Part shown: positions 1 through 7,987 of the stretch, piece by piece | How the letters are laid out: each line of letters begins with the position of its first letter | Numbering within the stretch: the stretch's first letter is position 1 | Source of the DNA: Pseudobdellovibrionaceae bacterium | GTDB taxonomy: Bacteria > Bdellovibrionota > Bdellovibrionia > Bdellovibrionales > Bdellovibrionaceae | Assembly: GCA_947449255.1 (NCBI GenBank) | Contig: CANFQX010000009.1 | Location: forward strand, 1-64,000 | Direction of reading: 5' to 3' | Length of the DNA stretch: 64,000 bases | Program-made: the position numbers and the translations under genes | The notes under the pieces: generated by a model | The model's input: the letters and a program-made list of their open reading frames with translations, nothing else | Databases searched by the model: none | Told to the model about the DNA's origin: nothing

Positions 1-105
1 AGAAAATCAAAATTAAATCCGTTCGAACTTAAGACCGGACTTGAGCAAAAACTTAAAGATTTTTTCGAAATACAACGAAGAGACACCATAAGAAAGGCAG
101 CATGA
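1..105 (+). CDS. C-terminal end of an unidentified protein, cut by the window edge
   Basis: Frame 1 is open from the first base to a TGA at 103-105 and gives 34 residues that look like a charged, helical protein tail (ending RRDTIRKAA). No family can be named from this piece. The open frame and protein-like composition are visible; that it is a real gene end is inference. A possible small ORF begins in an ATGA overlap with this stop. Confidence 0.4.
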   Translation, partial: RKSKLNPFELKTGLEQKLKDFFEIQRRDTIRKAA

Positions 106-188
106 TGGATCATAAAAATACAGTGTCATCTACTTATGAGTTAATACGAAGACCGCTTGGCTGCATGAATTCGCCAAAAAACGACTAA
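102..188 (+). CDS. possible 28-residue small ORF
   Basis: An ATG at 102 overlaps the preceding stop as ATGA and is preceded by AAAGG at ribosome-binding distance. The frame runs 28 codons to TAA at 186-188. Translational coupling is plausible, but nothing in the peptide is recognisable and short frames like this arise by chance. Function unknown. Confidence 0.2.
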   Translation: MMDHKNTVSSTYELIRRPLGCMNSPKND

Positions 189-282
189 CTATCAGACAGA
201 AATTGAGCTTTCCACATTCAGGGTTGAAATAGTCTTTTTGATTTGCCTTAAGACACTTTAAAAATATAGAATCTGAGCCGAT

Positions 283-1035
283 ATGCCACACAATCTGTTA
301 GCTCAAATAGAAAATAATATTCAAAAATTAACGTCCCAAGGATTGAAATCCCTGGTCGTTTTTGATTTAGACTCAACTTTATTTGATGTCAGCCCTCGCC
401 TTGAGCGAATTCTTATGGATTTTGCTCAAAAAGAAGAATTTATATTAAAATTTCCTGACCAAATTGCTTTTTTTAAGAACATTAAAGTTTTGCCAACCGA
501 TTGGGGAATTAAGGCGGCCCTAGGACGCGCAGGCCTTCAGGAGCCCTTTCTTGATTTTCAAGCTGAAGTCACAGCCTTCTGGCAAGAACATTTTTTTTCT
601 AATCACTACTTGCAATATGATAGACCCATCGACGGGGCTATTGAATTTGTTCAGTCTGTTGCGCAAGCTGGCGCTGACGTTGCTTATCTGACAGGTCGAG
701 ATGTCGCACGCATGGGCTTGGGCTCTGAACAAATCCTCAGAAAATGGGGTCTCCCCTTGAATGAAAAAGCACAACTGAACTTAAAGCCTCATAAAAGTAT
801 GGATGATGCTGAATTTAAAACTGACTGGTTTGTCGACGTTCAAAATAAATCTTATCAAAAGATTTATTTTTTTGAAAACGAGCCCGTGATTCTGCATCGT
901 ATGGCGGAAAAATGCCCCGCAGTTGAGTGCATATTTTTAGATAGCACTCACTCAGGCAAAGCCCATCCACCAGAAAATCTGCCTCGCTTAATAAATTTTT
1001 TAAAAAATCGTCACCCCAATCATCTCAAAAAATAG
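283..1035 (+). CDS. HAD-superfamily hydrolase
   Basis: A 250-residue cytoplasmic protein of the haloacid dehalogenase superfamily, probably a phosphatase. HAD motif I is near residues 27-32 (FDLDST, with the nucleophile Asp and the acid/base Asp two residues later). Motif II is the TGR around residues 138-140. A Lys in the KPHKS stretch could be motif III, and the acidic FENEP near residue 205 is a candidate motif IV. The insert between motifs I and II is helical, as in C1-cap HADs. No signal peptide is visible. It lies 13 bases before the methyltransferase gene and probably shares its transcript. The substrate cannot be told from sequence; the superfamily call is firm. Confidence 0.8.
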   Translation: MPHNLLAQIENNIQKLTSQGLKSLVVFDLDSTLFDVSPRLERILMDFAQKEEFILKFPDQIAFFKNIKVLPTDWGIKAALGRAGLQEPFLDFQAEVTAFWQEHFFSNHYLQYDRPIDGAIEFVQSVAQAGADVAYLTGRDVARMGLGSEQILRKWGLPLNEKAQLNLKPHKSMDDAEFKTDWFVDVQNKSYQKIYFFENEPVILHRMAEKCPAVECIFLDSTHSGKAHPPENLPRLINFLKNRHPNHLKK

Positions 1036-1048
1036 TTAGGACTTTTCA

Positions 1049-1705
1049 ATGTTATATTTAGTGGCCACTCCCATTGGAGATTATTCCGAAATTTCAAGTC
1101 GCGCTCTGGATATTTTAAAAGACTGCGATGTGGTTGTTTGTGAAAGCACGAAGGAAGCCTCTAAGTTTTTAAGATCTCACGGGATAAGCGGCAAGACTTA
1201 TGAAATTCTAGATGAGCATTCTACTCCCGAAGACAAAAGAGCCTTAGTTCCGCTTTGTTTGGAAAAAAAAGTGGCCCTCGTTACTGACTGTGGCACTCCC
1301 GGATTTTGCGATCCTGGAGCTGATTTAGTTAAATTGTGCAGGCAACAAAATATACCTGTTAAAACAGTCCTTGGTGCGTCGGCCCTCATGGGTCTTTTAT
1401 CTTTAAGTGGGCAACGTCTAGATCAGTTTGTTTTCCGAGGTTTTTTACCTGCTGAGACTGAAGCGCGAGCCCAATCCCTAAAAGATTTAACCAAAGAAAA
1501 ACGGGCCATCATTATCATGGACACCCCCTATCGCCTTAAAAAAACCTTAAACGACATGAATGATCATTTTTCCGATCGCCGTTTTTTGTTAACCTTAAAT
1601 TTAACTCAAGAAGACGAAGCTGTTATCGAAGGGACTATTGATACTTTGCTGTATAAAAATAAGTTTGATAAAGCTGAATTCATGCTTCTGATTTATCCAG
1701 CTTAA
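1049..1705 (+). CDS. RsmI-like SAM-dependent methyltransferase (tetrapyrrole methylase fold)
   Basis: The start LVATPIGDYSEISSRAL is the hallmark of RsmI, which 2'-O-methylates C1402 of 16S rRNA. The VTDCGTPGFCDPG stretch and the following GASAL correspond to the conserved SAM-binding loops of this fold. At 218 residues it stops where the catalytic part of a typical RsmI (about 280 residues) ends, so the usual C-terminal domain is absent. It could be a minimal RsmI or a paralogue with another substrate. It lies between the HAD hydrolase and hrpB on the same strand, 13 and 19 bases away. Confidence 0.75.
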   Translation: MLYLVATPIGDYSEISSRALDILKDCDVVVCESTKEASKFLRSHGISGKTYEILDEHSTPEDKRALVPLCLEKKVALVTDCGTPGFCDPGADLVKLCRQQNIPVKTVLGASALMGLLSLSGQRLDQFVFRGFLPAETEARAQSLKDLTKEKRAIIIMDTPYRLKKTLNDMNDHFSDRRFLLTLNLTQEDEAVIEGTIDTLLYKNKFDKAEFMLLIYPA

Positions 1706-1724
1706 ATGAAATGGATCCCTAAGA

Positions 1725-4301
1725 ATGTCTGATGTTCAATGCGGAATGAAAGAAAAATTCGTTGTTCTTCCAATCGATAGTTTTATTCCTGAAGTTCAGA
1801 AGCAACTGTCGGTGGGTCAGAACCTGGTCATCACGGCCTCTCCGGGCGCTGGAAAAACCACCCGCTTGCCTCCAGCACTTCTTTCCACCGTTTCAAAAAA
1901 AATTATTGTCCTAGAGCCGCGAAGAATGGCCGCCATTGCGGCCGCCCATCGCATTGCTGAAGAGTGTGGCTGGACCGTTGGAAACGAAGTGGGCTACCAG
2001 GTTCGATTCGCAAATAAAACTTCAGCCAAGACACGTTTAATTTTTATGACTGAGGCCCTTCTCGCCAAGCAAATGTTAGACGATCCCGAATTGAATGATG
2101 TGGACCTTGTGATCTTGGATGAGTTTCACGAACGATCCCTGCATGTTGATCTGGCGCTGGGACTTCTGCGGGAGCTTCAAGAGCTCGGGTGTCCAATAAA
2201 AATACTGGTCATGTCTGCCACTCTTGAGGCAGACAAAATTTCCACCTATTTAGGAAATTGCCCCACCATGACTGTTCCTGGAAAATTATTTAACCTTGAA
2301 CTTATTTATCAAAAAAACTCACAAAGTCTAAAAACTTTTCCGGCTTTCTATGAAAATCTTGTTGCAACAATAAAACAAGCCCAGGGTAAAACCCCGAGAG
2401 ATCTTTTGGTTTTTTTACCAGGCGTGGGCGAAATCCAGCGAGCCCAAGAAGCCCTGAAGGATTGGGCCGATTCGCAATCCATAGAACTAATCCCCTTGCA
2501 TGGATCTTTAAATTTAGAGGACCAACGAAGGGCGCTAAAAAAAGGCAGCAAGCAAAGAATACTGCTGTCGACTAATATTGCAGAGTCTTCTGTCACCTTG
2601 GATGGCGTCGATACAGTCATAGACTCGGGTCTTGCAAAAAGCATGAAGCAGGACTACCGCACGGGGTTCTCTCGTCTTGAATTGGGTCGCATCAGTCTTT
2701 CTAGTGCAATTCAACGAGCGGGTCGTTCCGCCCGTCAATATCCGGGATTTTGCTACCGACTTTGGAATAAAACTGATGAGCTTTCCTTCAATAAAAGTGA
2801 TGTCGCTGAAATTCAACGCTCTGAACTCACCGAGAGTATTTTATTTTTATCTGCCCAAGGGGTTCGTGATTTCCAGAACTTCACTTGGTTTGAAAAACCC
2901 AATGCCATGGCGATTGAAAAAGCCGTGCAATTTTTAAAGCTGACCAAGGCCATTGATGCAGATTTCAAAATCACTACCACTGGCCGAAAAATTCTGCATT
3001 TTCCGCTGTCGGTTCGACTTGCAAATCTGATGCTTGTGGCAAGCGACCTTGGTTTAAATTCACTGGGCGCAAATCTTGCGGCTATTTTGCAGGAAAAAGA
3101 CTTTTTAAAGCGCGATTCCATCAGCAATTTCATTGGGGATAAAACGGAATGTGATATTGCAGTTCGTTTAGATATCTTAAGCGTTTTTCAAAAATCAGGA
3201 AAATCGGCCCGTGAAGCCAACTTTTTAGGTCTGCAAACAGTCAACCAGTCTGCTGAACAAATTTTAACTGTGTCTAAAAAATTATCTCCGCCAAATGATT
3301 CTGGTGTTCACAAAAATCAAAGGCATAGTGATGATCCAGCTGCTCTGAAAACTTTGCTTTTGAAATCTTATCCTGACCGACTCTGCCGTCGTCGTGGCGT
3401 TTCAGACAGAGCTTTGATGGTTGGCGGCCGAGGCGTAAAGTTACAAGCTGACTCTTTAGTGAAGTCCTCTGAGTTTTTTGTGGCCCTCAATGGTGTTGAA
3501 GGCAACAGTGATGCTGAAACCCTTGTCAATCTAGCCTGTGGATTTTCAAAAGAGTTTATTCTTTTGAACTTTAAAGATGAAATTAAAAAAACTCGTGAAG
3601 TGATTTACATTGAAGAAAAAGGTCAGTTTTTTATTCAAGAGTTTAAATCCATTTACGGACTCCCCTTAGAGGAGCCTAGCCTTTCTCCAGCCTCGGCTTT
3701 AGACGTTGAGGCTAAGTTGCCGCAAATATTGCAAGACCAGTGGAGTCTTGTCTTAAAAAACAATGAAGAGCTTTCCCATTGGTGGGACCGAGTTCAGTTT
3801 TATAAACAGCAAGAAGGCTTAAATTTTGAGTCGCAATTGCCTGAACTTATTCTTGAAGCCTTCACGCAAGCGGCACTGGGTGAGAACAAACTTCAAAATG
3901 TATTTAGTAAAGATCTGGTCTATTTTTTTGAACTTGTTTTCCCAAAGGATTTCATTCAGATCCTTAAAAAAGAACTTCCTGATAAAATTCTGGTACCTAG
4001 TGGCAGTAAAATAAAGGTCCACTATCCTCTGGATAAGGCTCCCTACCTGCAAGTTCGTATTCAAGAAGTTTTTGGAATGAGCGAAACTCCAAAAGTTTTT
4101 TTTGAAAAAAAACCACTCACATTTCACTTATTAGGACCTAATTTTAGACCGATGCAAGTGACCGCAAACCTTGAAAGCTTCTGGAAGAATGGCTACCCCG
4201 AAGTACGAAAAGAGCTGCGAATCAAATACCCTAAACATCAATGGCCTGAAAATCCCGAAGATGGAATCCCAGAAGCCAAAGGAAAACGGAAATTTCCTTA
4301 G
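1725..4301 (+). CDS. hrpB: ATP-dependent RNA helicase HrpB
   Basis: An 858-residue DEAH/RHA-type helicase. Walker A (GAGKTT) is near residue 43. The DEAH box appears as DEFH in ILDEFHERS, a form common in HrpB. Motif III is SATLE, motif V is STNIAESSVT, and motif VI is QRAGRSAR. The winged-helix region follows. The C-terminal HrpB domain is recognisable from FRPMQVTANLESFWKNGY and the late YPKHQWPENP signature. Length matches the family. Its cellular RNA target is poorly known in bacteria. A good terminator follows 15 bases after the stop, so it probably ends the HAD-methyltransferase-hrpB transcript. Confidence 0.93.
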   Translation: MSDVQCGMKEKFVVLPIDSFIPEVQKQLSVGQNLVITASPGAGKTTRLPPALLSTVSKKIIVLEPRRMAAIAAAHRIAEECGWTVGNEVGYQVRFANKTSAKTRLIFMTEALLAKQMLDDPELNDVDLVILDEFHERSLHVDLALGLLRELQELGCPIKILVMSATLEADKISTYLGNCPTMTVPGKLFNLELIYQKNSQSLKTFPAFYENLVATIKQAQGKTPRDLLVFLPGVGEIQRAQEALKDWADSQSIELIPLHGSLNLEDQRRALKKGSKQRILLSTNIAESSVTLDGVDTVIDSGLAKSMKQDYRTGFSRLELGRISLSSAIQRAGRSARQYPGFCYRLWNKTDELSFNKSDVAEIQRSELTESILFLSAQGVRDFQNFTWFEKPNAMAIEKAVQFLKLTKAIDADFKITTTGRKILHFPLSVRLANLMLVASDLGLNSLGANLAAILQEKDFLKRDSISNFIGDKTECDIAVRLDILSVFQKSGKSAREANFLGLQTVNQSAEQILTVSKKLSPPNDSGVHKNQRHSDDPAALKTLLLKSYPDRLCRRRGVSDRALMVGGRGVKLQADSLVKSSEFFVALNGVEGNSDAETLVNLACGFSKEFILLNFKDEIKKTREVIYIEEKGQFFIQEFKSIYGLPLEEPSLSPASALDVEAKLPQILQDQWSLVLKNNEELSHWWDRVQFYKQQEGLNFESQLPELILEAFTQAALGENKLQNVFSKDLVYFFELVFPKDFIQILKKELPDKILVPSGSKIKVHYPLDKAPYLQVRIQEVFGMSETPKVFFEKKPLTFHLLGPNFRPMQVTANLESFWKNGYPEVRKELRIKYPKHQWPENPEDGIPEAKGKRKFP

Positions 4302-4316
4302 ACTGCCTTGAAATTT

Positions 4317-4358
4317 AAATCACCAAGCCGACAAACGGCGGCGGCGATTTCTTTTTTT
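4317..4358 (+). terminator. Rho-independent terminator after hrpB
   Basis: An outer stem AAATCACC/GGCGATTT (one mismatch) encloses an inner GCCG-ACAAA-CGGC hairpin and is followed by C and seven Ts. It sits directly after the hrpB stop on the same strand. Confidence 0.65.
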
Positions 4359-4365
4359 AGCGGGA

Positions 4366-4515
4366 ATGGCTGATGCATTAAGATTTGCTGGAAAGATAGA
4401 GTTTACCTTTAACACCACTGGGCTTGCCGAGGGAATCGACTCCATACTGCATGAAATAGTTTTAGATTGTTTGGGTTTAGATGAGATCATTGAGGAACTC
4501 CATTTCCTGTTTTAA
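4366..4515 (+). CDS. possible 49-residue small ORF
   Basis: An ATG at 4366 opens 49 codons ending in TAA. The product begins MADALRFAGK and ends in an acidic, hydrophobic stretch (LDEIIEELHFLF), a protein-like composition. It starts just after the hrpB terminator. The only upstream purine run (GCGGGA) touches the ATG, so there is no well-placed ribosome-binding site. This convergent gap holds nothing else I recognise. Confidence 0.2.
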   Translation: MADALRFAGKIEFTFNTTGLAEGIDSILHEIVLDCLGLDEIIEELHFLF

Positions 4516-4587
4516 AAGACAGAGTCATTATCTCATAGTCGCTGCGCGTAAAGTGAGTTTTATTTTGGCAATCAATGGAAATATCAT

Positions 4588-5409
4588 TCATCCCTTTAAT
4601 ACTTCTGCCCAAAAATCACCGTATTGAGATTTGAAAGGCATAACGATAGCCACTTCTTTCGTTTGCTTAAGCTGTGATAATTTGCCCACCAAAACGGTTG
4701 GAAAAGTGCTTTTTAAATTGATTTTATTATCCAGCATCAGAGGTTGAATAATATCAAAATAATTCTGGGCAAATAATTCCATTTCGGCAATTGCCTTCTG
4801 TGATATTCCGTCGACTTCAATGTTAAATTTTTTCTTTTGGAACCCAAGAACAAAAGACTCTGGAAAATAGACTTTTACAGCACCTATGATTTCACTTTCA
4901 AATAAGTTCAAAATGCAAAGAATTCCTAGGCCTTCTATAAATGGTCCTGATTTGATATTTGCTTTCAAATGAATGGCCTCATTGTTAAACATCTTTTTAA
5001 ATGTTGAGTTGATTCCTCCAAACATCAGATTTAAGATATCCACCTCCAAAACATGTCGCGATGCCACCTTGAATCCCATTTTTTCTTGAACCTGCCGAAA
5101 GTTTTCAAAAATTGAAAAAAAGCCTTCGACTCCCCCAAGATGAATTGTTTTACTTACATCTTTTGATACGTTAATTGAAAAAAGGTTGATGCCATTTTTC
5201 TTCAAGTTCATTTTAAAATTAGCAACCACAGGAAATACCATATTATAAAGCATCTCGCATTTTTGAAGATCAAAGATGACTGTATGAATATTCAAACTTG
5301 AAATGACGGATGTCGATTGAGAAAACTCATCGAGTTCCACTTTGTAGATTAACTTTGGAAATTCAATAATGATATAGCCGTCAAAATTATTGATAATAAA
5401 ATGTGACAT
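4588..5409 (-). CDS. STAS-like plus CheX-like two-domain protein, putative
   Basis: A 273-residue cytoplasmic protein. Residues 1-110 read like a STAS domain: an N-terminal strand pair (IINNFDGYIIIEF), then a strand with TVIFDLQKCE where STAS proteins carry the regulatory loop, then helices. Residues 115-273 resemble the CheX/CheC fold: DILNLMFGG, a long strand pair, and an amphipathic helix (KAIAEMELFAQNYFDII) at the position of the CheX E-x2-N helix, ending in VAIVMPF. If so it may bind or dephosphorylate a response regulator. The family calls are inferred from pattern only. It is monocistronic, with AT-rich DNA upstream. Confidence 0.45.
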   Translation of the reverse strand: MSHFIINNFDGYIIIEFPKLIYKVELDEFSQSTSVISSLNIHTVIFDLQKCEMLYNMVFPVVANFKMNLKKNGINLFSINVSKDVSKTIHLGGVEGFFSIFENFRQVQEKMGFKVASRHVLEVDILNLMFGGINSTFKKMFNNEAIHLKANIKSGPFIEGLGILCILNLFESEIIGAVKVYFPESFVLGFQKKKFNIEVDGISQKAIAEMELFAQNYFDIIQPLMLDNKINLKSTFPTVLVGKLSQLKQTKEVAIVMPFKSQYGDFWAEVLKG

Positions 5410-5788
5410 TCAAAAACCTCTCTTGAGTCTTTTTAAAAAAAATTTATTGAATCGCTATTCACCTGATAATTTCATTTCTTGAAACCAACTCAGAACTTTC
5501 AGTTAAGAAAATTATAAAATCTCCGCAGATTAAATTTTCTTTTTGTAATTCAAACTAAAATAACTTTACATATTAAACAAGTAAATAGAAATGTATTTGA
5601 AGCAACAATAGTGCTAATTTAGGAATAAGTATTTTCTGGATTTAATAGGTTTATTGACCCTGAAAAGTTATTTCAAGATTAAGGCTTTATGAAATGGATA
5701 AAAACTAGTCCCTTAAATTATTAATCAGTCCAGCCTGAGTTTATTTTTTGTCCTCAAGCGCAGGATGAACAGATCAAGGACGAAGCAC
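5410..5788. other. AT-rich intergenic region
   Basis: This stretch lies upstream of the STAS/CheX-like gene and downstream of cysE. It is very AT-rich and should hold the promoter of the minus-strand gene at 5409. I see no credible ORF or clear terminator. A CTCAAGCGCA at 5753-5762 matches the stem of the hairpin repeat described elsewhere, but without the rest of that element. Confidence 0.5.
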
Positions 5789-6304
5789 CTATTTCTGAAT
5801 AGCCAAAGGTGCTACCATCACTGCGTTCGGCGGAACATCTTTAATAACAACCGCATTCGCCCCAATAGTGGCACCATCACCCACAGTCAAAGGTCCCAGG
5901 ACTTTGGCCCCGGTTCCAATCATGACTCGATTTCCAACCGTGGGATGCCTTTTAATAGGATCAAATTTAATTCCGCCCAATGTTACACCATGAAAAACAA
6001 TACAGTCATCGCCAACAACCGCAGTTTCGCCAATGACGACACCCACACCATGATCAATAACTAATCGACGACCGATGGTCGCTCCGGGATGAATTTCAAT
6101 TCCAGTCATCCAGCGAGAGACCTCAGCCACTAGTCTTGCTAAAAAAAACAATTTCACTCCATAAAGTGCATGGGCCAACCTATGCAACACCAAAGCCTTT
6201 GGCCCTGGATAAAGTAAGGCAATTTCCCACAGCGATTTAGCGGCGGGATCATAATTCTTATAAGTGTATAAAAGTTCAAAAAAGCACTTCATTTGTTTGA
6301 TCAT
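5789..6304 (-). CDS. cysE: serine O-acetyltransferase
   Basis: Transfers acetyl from acetyl-CoA to L-serine, the committed step of cysteine synthesis. Of its 171 residues, the second half is a left-handed beta-helix of hexapeptide repeats (GIEIHPGATIGRR, VVIGETAVVGDD). The catalytic His-Asp region is IDHGVGVVIG, and HGVTLGG is the CysE signature. It is the short (EpsC/SrpH-like) form lacking much of the N-terminal helical domain of E. coli CysE. It is the last gene of the ten-gene minus-strand run, starting 10 bases after the YhaM-like gene. Confidence 0.92.
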   Translation of the reverse strand: MIKQMKCFFELLYTYKNYDPAAKSLWEIALLYPGPKALVLHRLAHALYGVKLFFLARLVAEVSRWMTGIEIHPGATIGRRLVIDHGVGVVIGETAVVGDDCIVFHGVTLGGIKFDPIKRHPTVGNRVMIGTGAKVLGPLTVGDGATIGANAVVIKDVPPNAVMVAPLAIQK

Positions 6305-6314
6305 TTATATCTCT

Positions 6315-7286
6315 TTAGTATTTCTCATTGAGGTCATCTAATAAAAAGTAACGATCCATCAGATCATTGTAGCGTGACCATTTTTCACCTGAATCGCGCT
6401 CTCCATCCATGATCGTTTTTACGGTGGAAACTTTGCTATCAAACTCATCAACCATAGCAACAACCATGGCCTCTAAAAATTTTGGCCGCTTTGGCGAGCC
6501 GTACTCAAGCTTACCATGATGACTTAAGATAATATGCTTACAAAGATCACGAAGTTCATCATTGAAGCCTAAGATTCGCGCTGCTTTTTTATCAATCAAC
6601 TCACAAGCTATTTGAATATGTCCAATCAAACGACCACGATCCGTGTAGGCCACATTATTTTCGTAAGACAGTTCCCAAATTTTCCCTATATCATGGAAAA
6701 TGCCACCGAACAGCAGCAGGTCACGATTAAGAAATGGATAGTGCTTTCCCATAAAATCCATAATTTGACTGATTGAAAGAATGTGTTCTAACAACCCTCC
6801 AATCCAAGCATGGTGGATTGATTTTGCAGCGGGCGCTCTCAAAAGGTGAGGTCTAATTTCAGAATCTTCTAAGGTATCAAATACCAATTGTCGAAGATGG
6901 TCATTCTTCATAGTGCGGACGAGCTTAATCAATTCGGCCATCATATCTTCTGGATTTCTTGAAGCCTTTGAAATGAATTCTTCAAAATTAACTAAACTTG
7001 GCTCTACTCGTTCAATTTTATGGACAATGACCTGCCTGCGATTTTGAAAAATCTGGATTAGCCCCTTGATTTTTAGAATATCACCCACATCGCATTCGCG
7101 AGAAAGCTCTTCAACGCGGTCCCAGACTCTGGCATCAATACTGCCGGTGGCATCACTTAATTCCAGCACCATAAATGACCGACCATTTTTACCAACCGCC
7201 ACAGTTTTTTCTTTTACAAGAAACTGTGATTCGACAACATCTTTATCCTTACCCGCTTTTAAAAATTTAACCGTTTGTCTTTCCAT
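6315..7286 (-). CDS. YhaM-family OB-fold/HD-domain 3'-5' exoribonuclease
   Basis: A 323-residue protein. Residues 1-95 form an OB-fold nucleic-acid-binding domain (FMVLELSDATGSIDARVW, VGDILKIKG). Residues 150-310 form an HD phosphohydrolase domain, with metal ligands His159, His168, His198-Asp199 (FHDIGK) and His256-His257. This is the YhaM/Cbf1 architecture, a 3'-5' exonuclease in Firmicutes. Its start overlaps the lipoprotein stop as TGATG, indicating coupled translation. The exact substrate (RNA or ssDNA) is not shown by sequence. Confidence 0.85.
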   Translation of the reverse strand: MERQTVKFLKAGKDKDVVESQFLVKEKTVAVGKNGRSFMVLELSDATGSIDARVWDRVEELSRECDVGDILKIKGLIQIFQNRRQVIVHKIERVEPSLVNFEEFISKASRNPEDMMAELIKLVRTMKNDHLRQLVFDTLEDSEIRPHLLRAPAAKSIHHAWIGGLLEHILSISQIMDFMGKHYPFLNRDLLLFGGIFHDIGKIWELSYENNVAYTDRGRLIGHIQIACELIDKKAARILGFNDELRDLCKHIILSHHGKLEYGSPKRPKFLEAMVVAMVDEFDSKVSTVKTIMDGERDSGEKWSRYNDLMDRYFLLDDLNEKY

Positions 7287-7987
7287 CAGTGGGCCTCACA
7301 AAATAAACTCTGGTGCTTTGAATCTTGAATTGTTACTTGTGCCACTGAGAATCCGCTTTCTGTTTTCGCCGATAAAAAGAAAGTTCCACCTAAGACAGTG
7401 ACATGTCTCTGTCTGTTTGAATTCACTTTTAAACCATCCTTAGACATCGTTTTTAAAAATAAACTTGTTATATCCAAAATTTGATCGCAGCCTGCGCCCC
7501 ACAACTTTTCATCTAAGCGCCTTTTTCGCGCTTTACTTTGAAAAATGACTCTCTGAGCTAAGGAACCTGCAAAGGCTGGATATTCAATTCTAAAGTAAAA
7601 TGACCCGCTGACATCTGAAATATAATCTGCAAGATCAATTTTACCCCCACCCTTAGGAAGCTCAATCTTAACCGCAGAACCAATGACAACATCTGGATTT
7701 TTATCATACAGATAAATATTGACCTCAGATCCAGTTATTTCCCCGCTCTGGACTGCACTTTTAGGTTCTTCATGACCCTCAACCTTTGTTCCTGCATGAC
7801 TTTTATTTGGATTAGGTTCTTTAAATTCCAGGAGATCCCAAACTATTGAGGGAACAACGATGTCCTCTGGCAGATTGCTGATCTTTTTAATATTAAATTC
7901 ATGAGGACTCACCTCTGCCTTTTGCGTGCAAGCATTCAGTGCCATAAAAATCCAGGAAATAAAAATCAACTGGATTTTTATTTTCAT
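7286..7987 (-). CDS. hypothetical lipoprotein
   Basis: A 233-residue protein with a lipoprotein signal peptide: a hydrophobic stretch, then LNAC with the lipidated Cys at residue 20. The mature part is beta-rich, with a mid-region EVNIYLYDKNPDVVIGSAVKIELP. I recognise no family. It overlaps the upstream TPR gene as ATGA and the downstream YhaM gene as TGATG, so it is embedded in the envelope operon and may work with the TPR or MCE proteins. Confidence 0.75.
   Translation of the reverse strand: MKIKIQLIFISWIFMALNACTQKAEVSPHEFNIKKISNLPEDIVVPSIVWDLLEFKEPNPNKSHAGTKVEGHEEPKSAVQSGEITGSEVNIYLYDKNPDVVIGSAVKIELPKGGGKIDLADYISDVSGSFYFRIEYPAFAGSLAQRVIFQSKARKRRLDEKLWGAGCDQILDITSLFLKTMSKDGLKVNSNRQRHVTVLGGTFFLSAKTESGFSVAQVTIQDSKHQSLFCEAH

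Noticed and set aside
5753-5762. CTCAAGCGCA, identical to one arm of the hairpin repeat
   Set aside because: The second arm and most of the surrounding repeat are missing; only a nearby CCTGAG at wrong spacing matches, so it may be chance.
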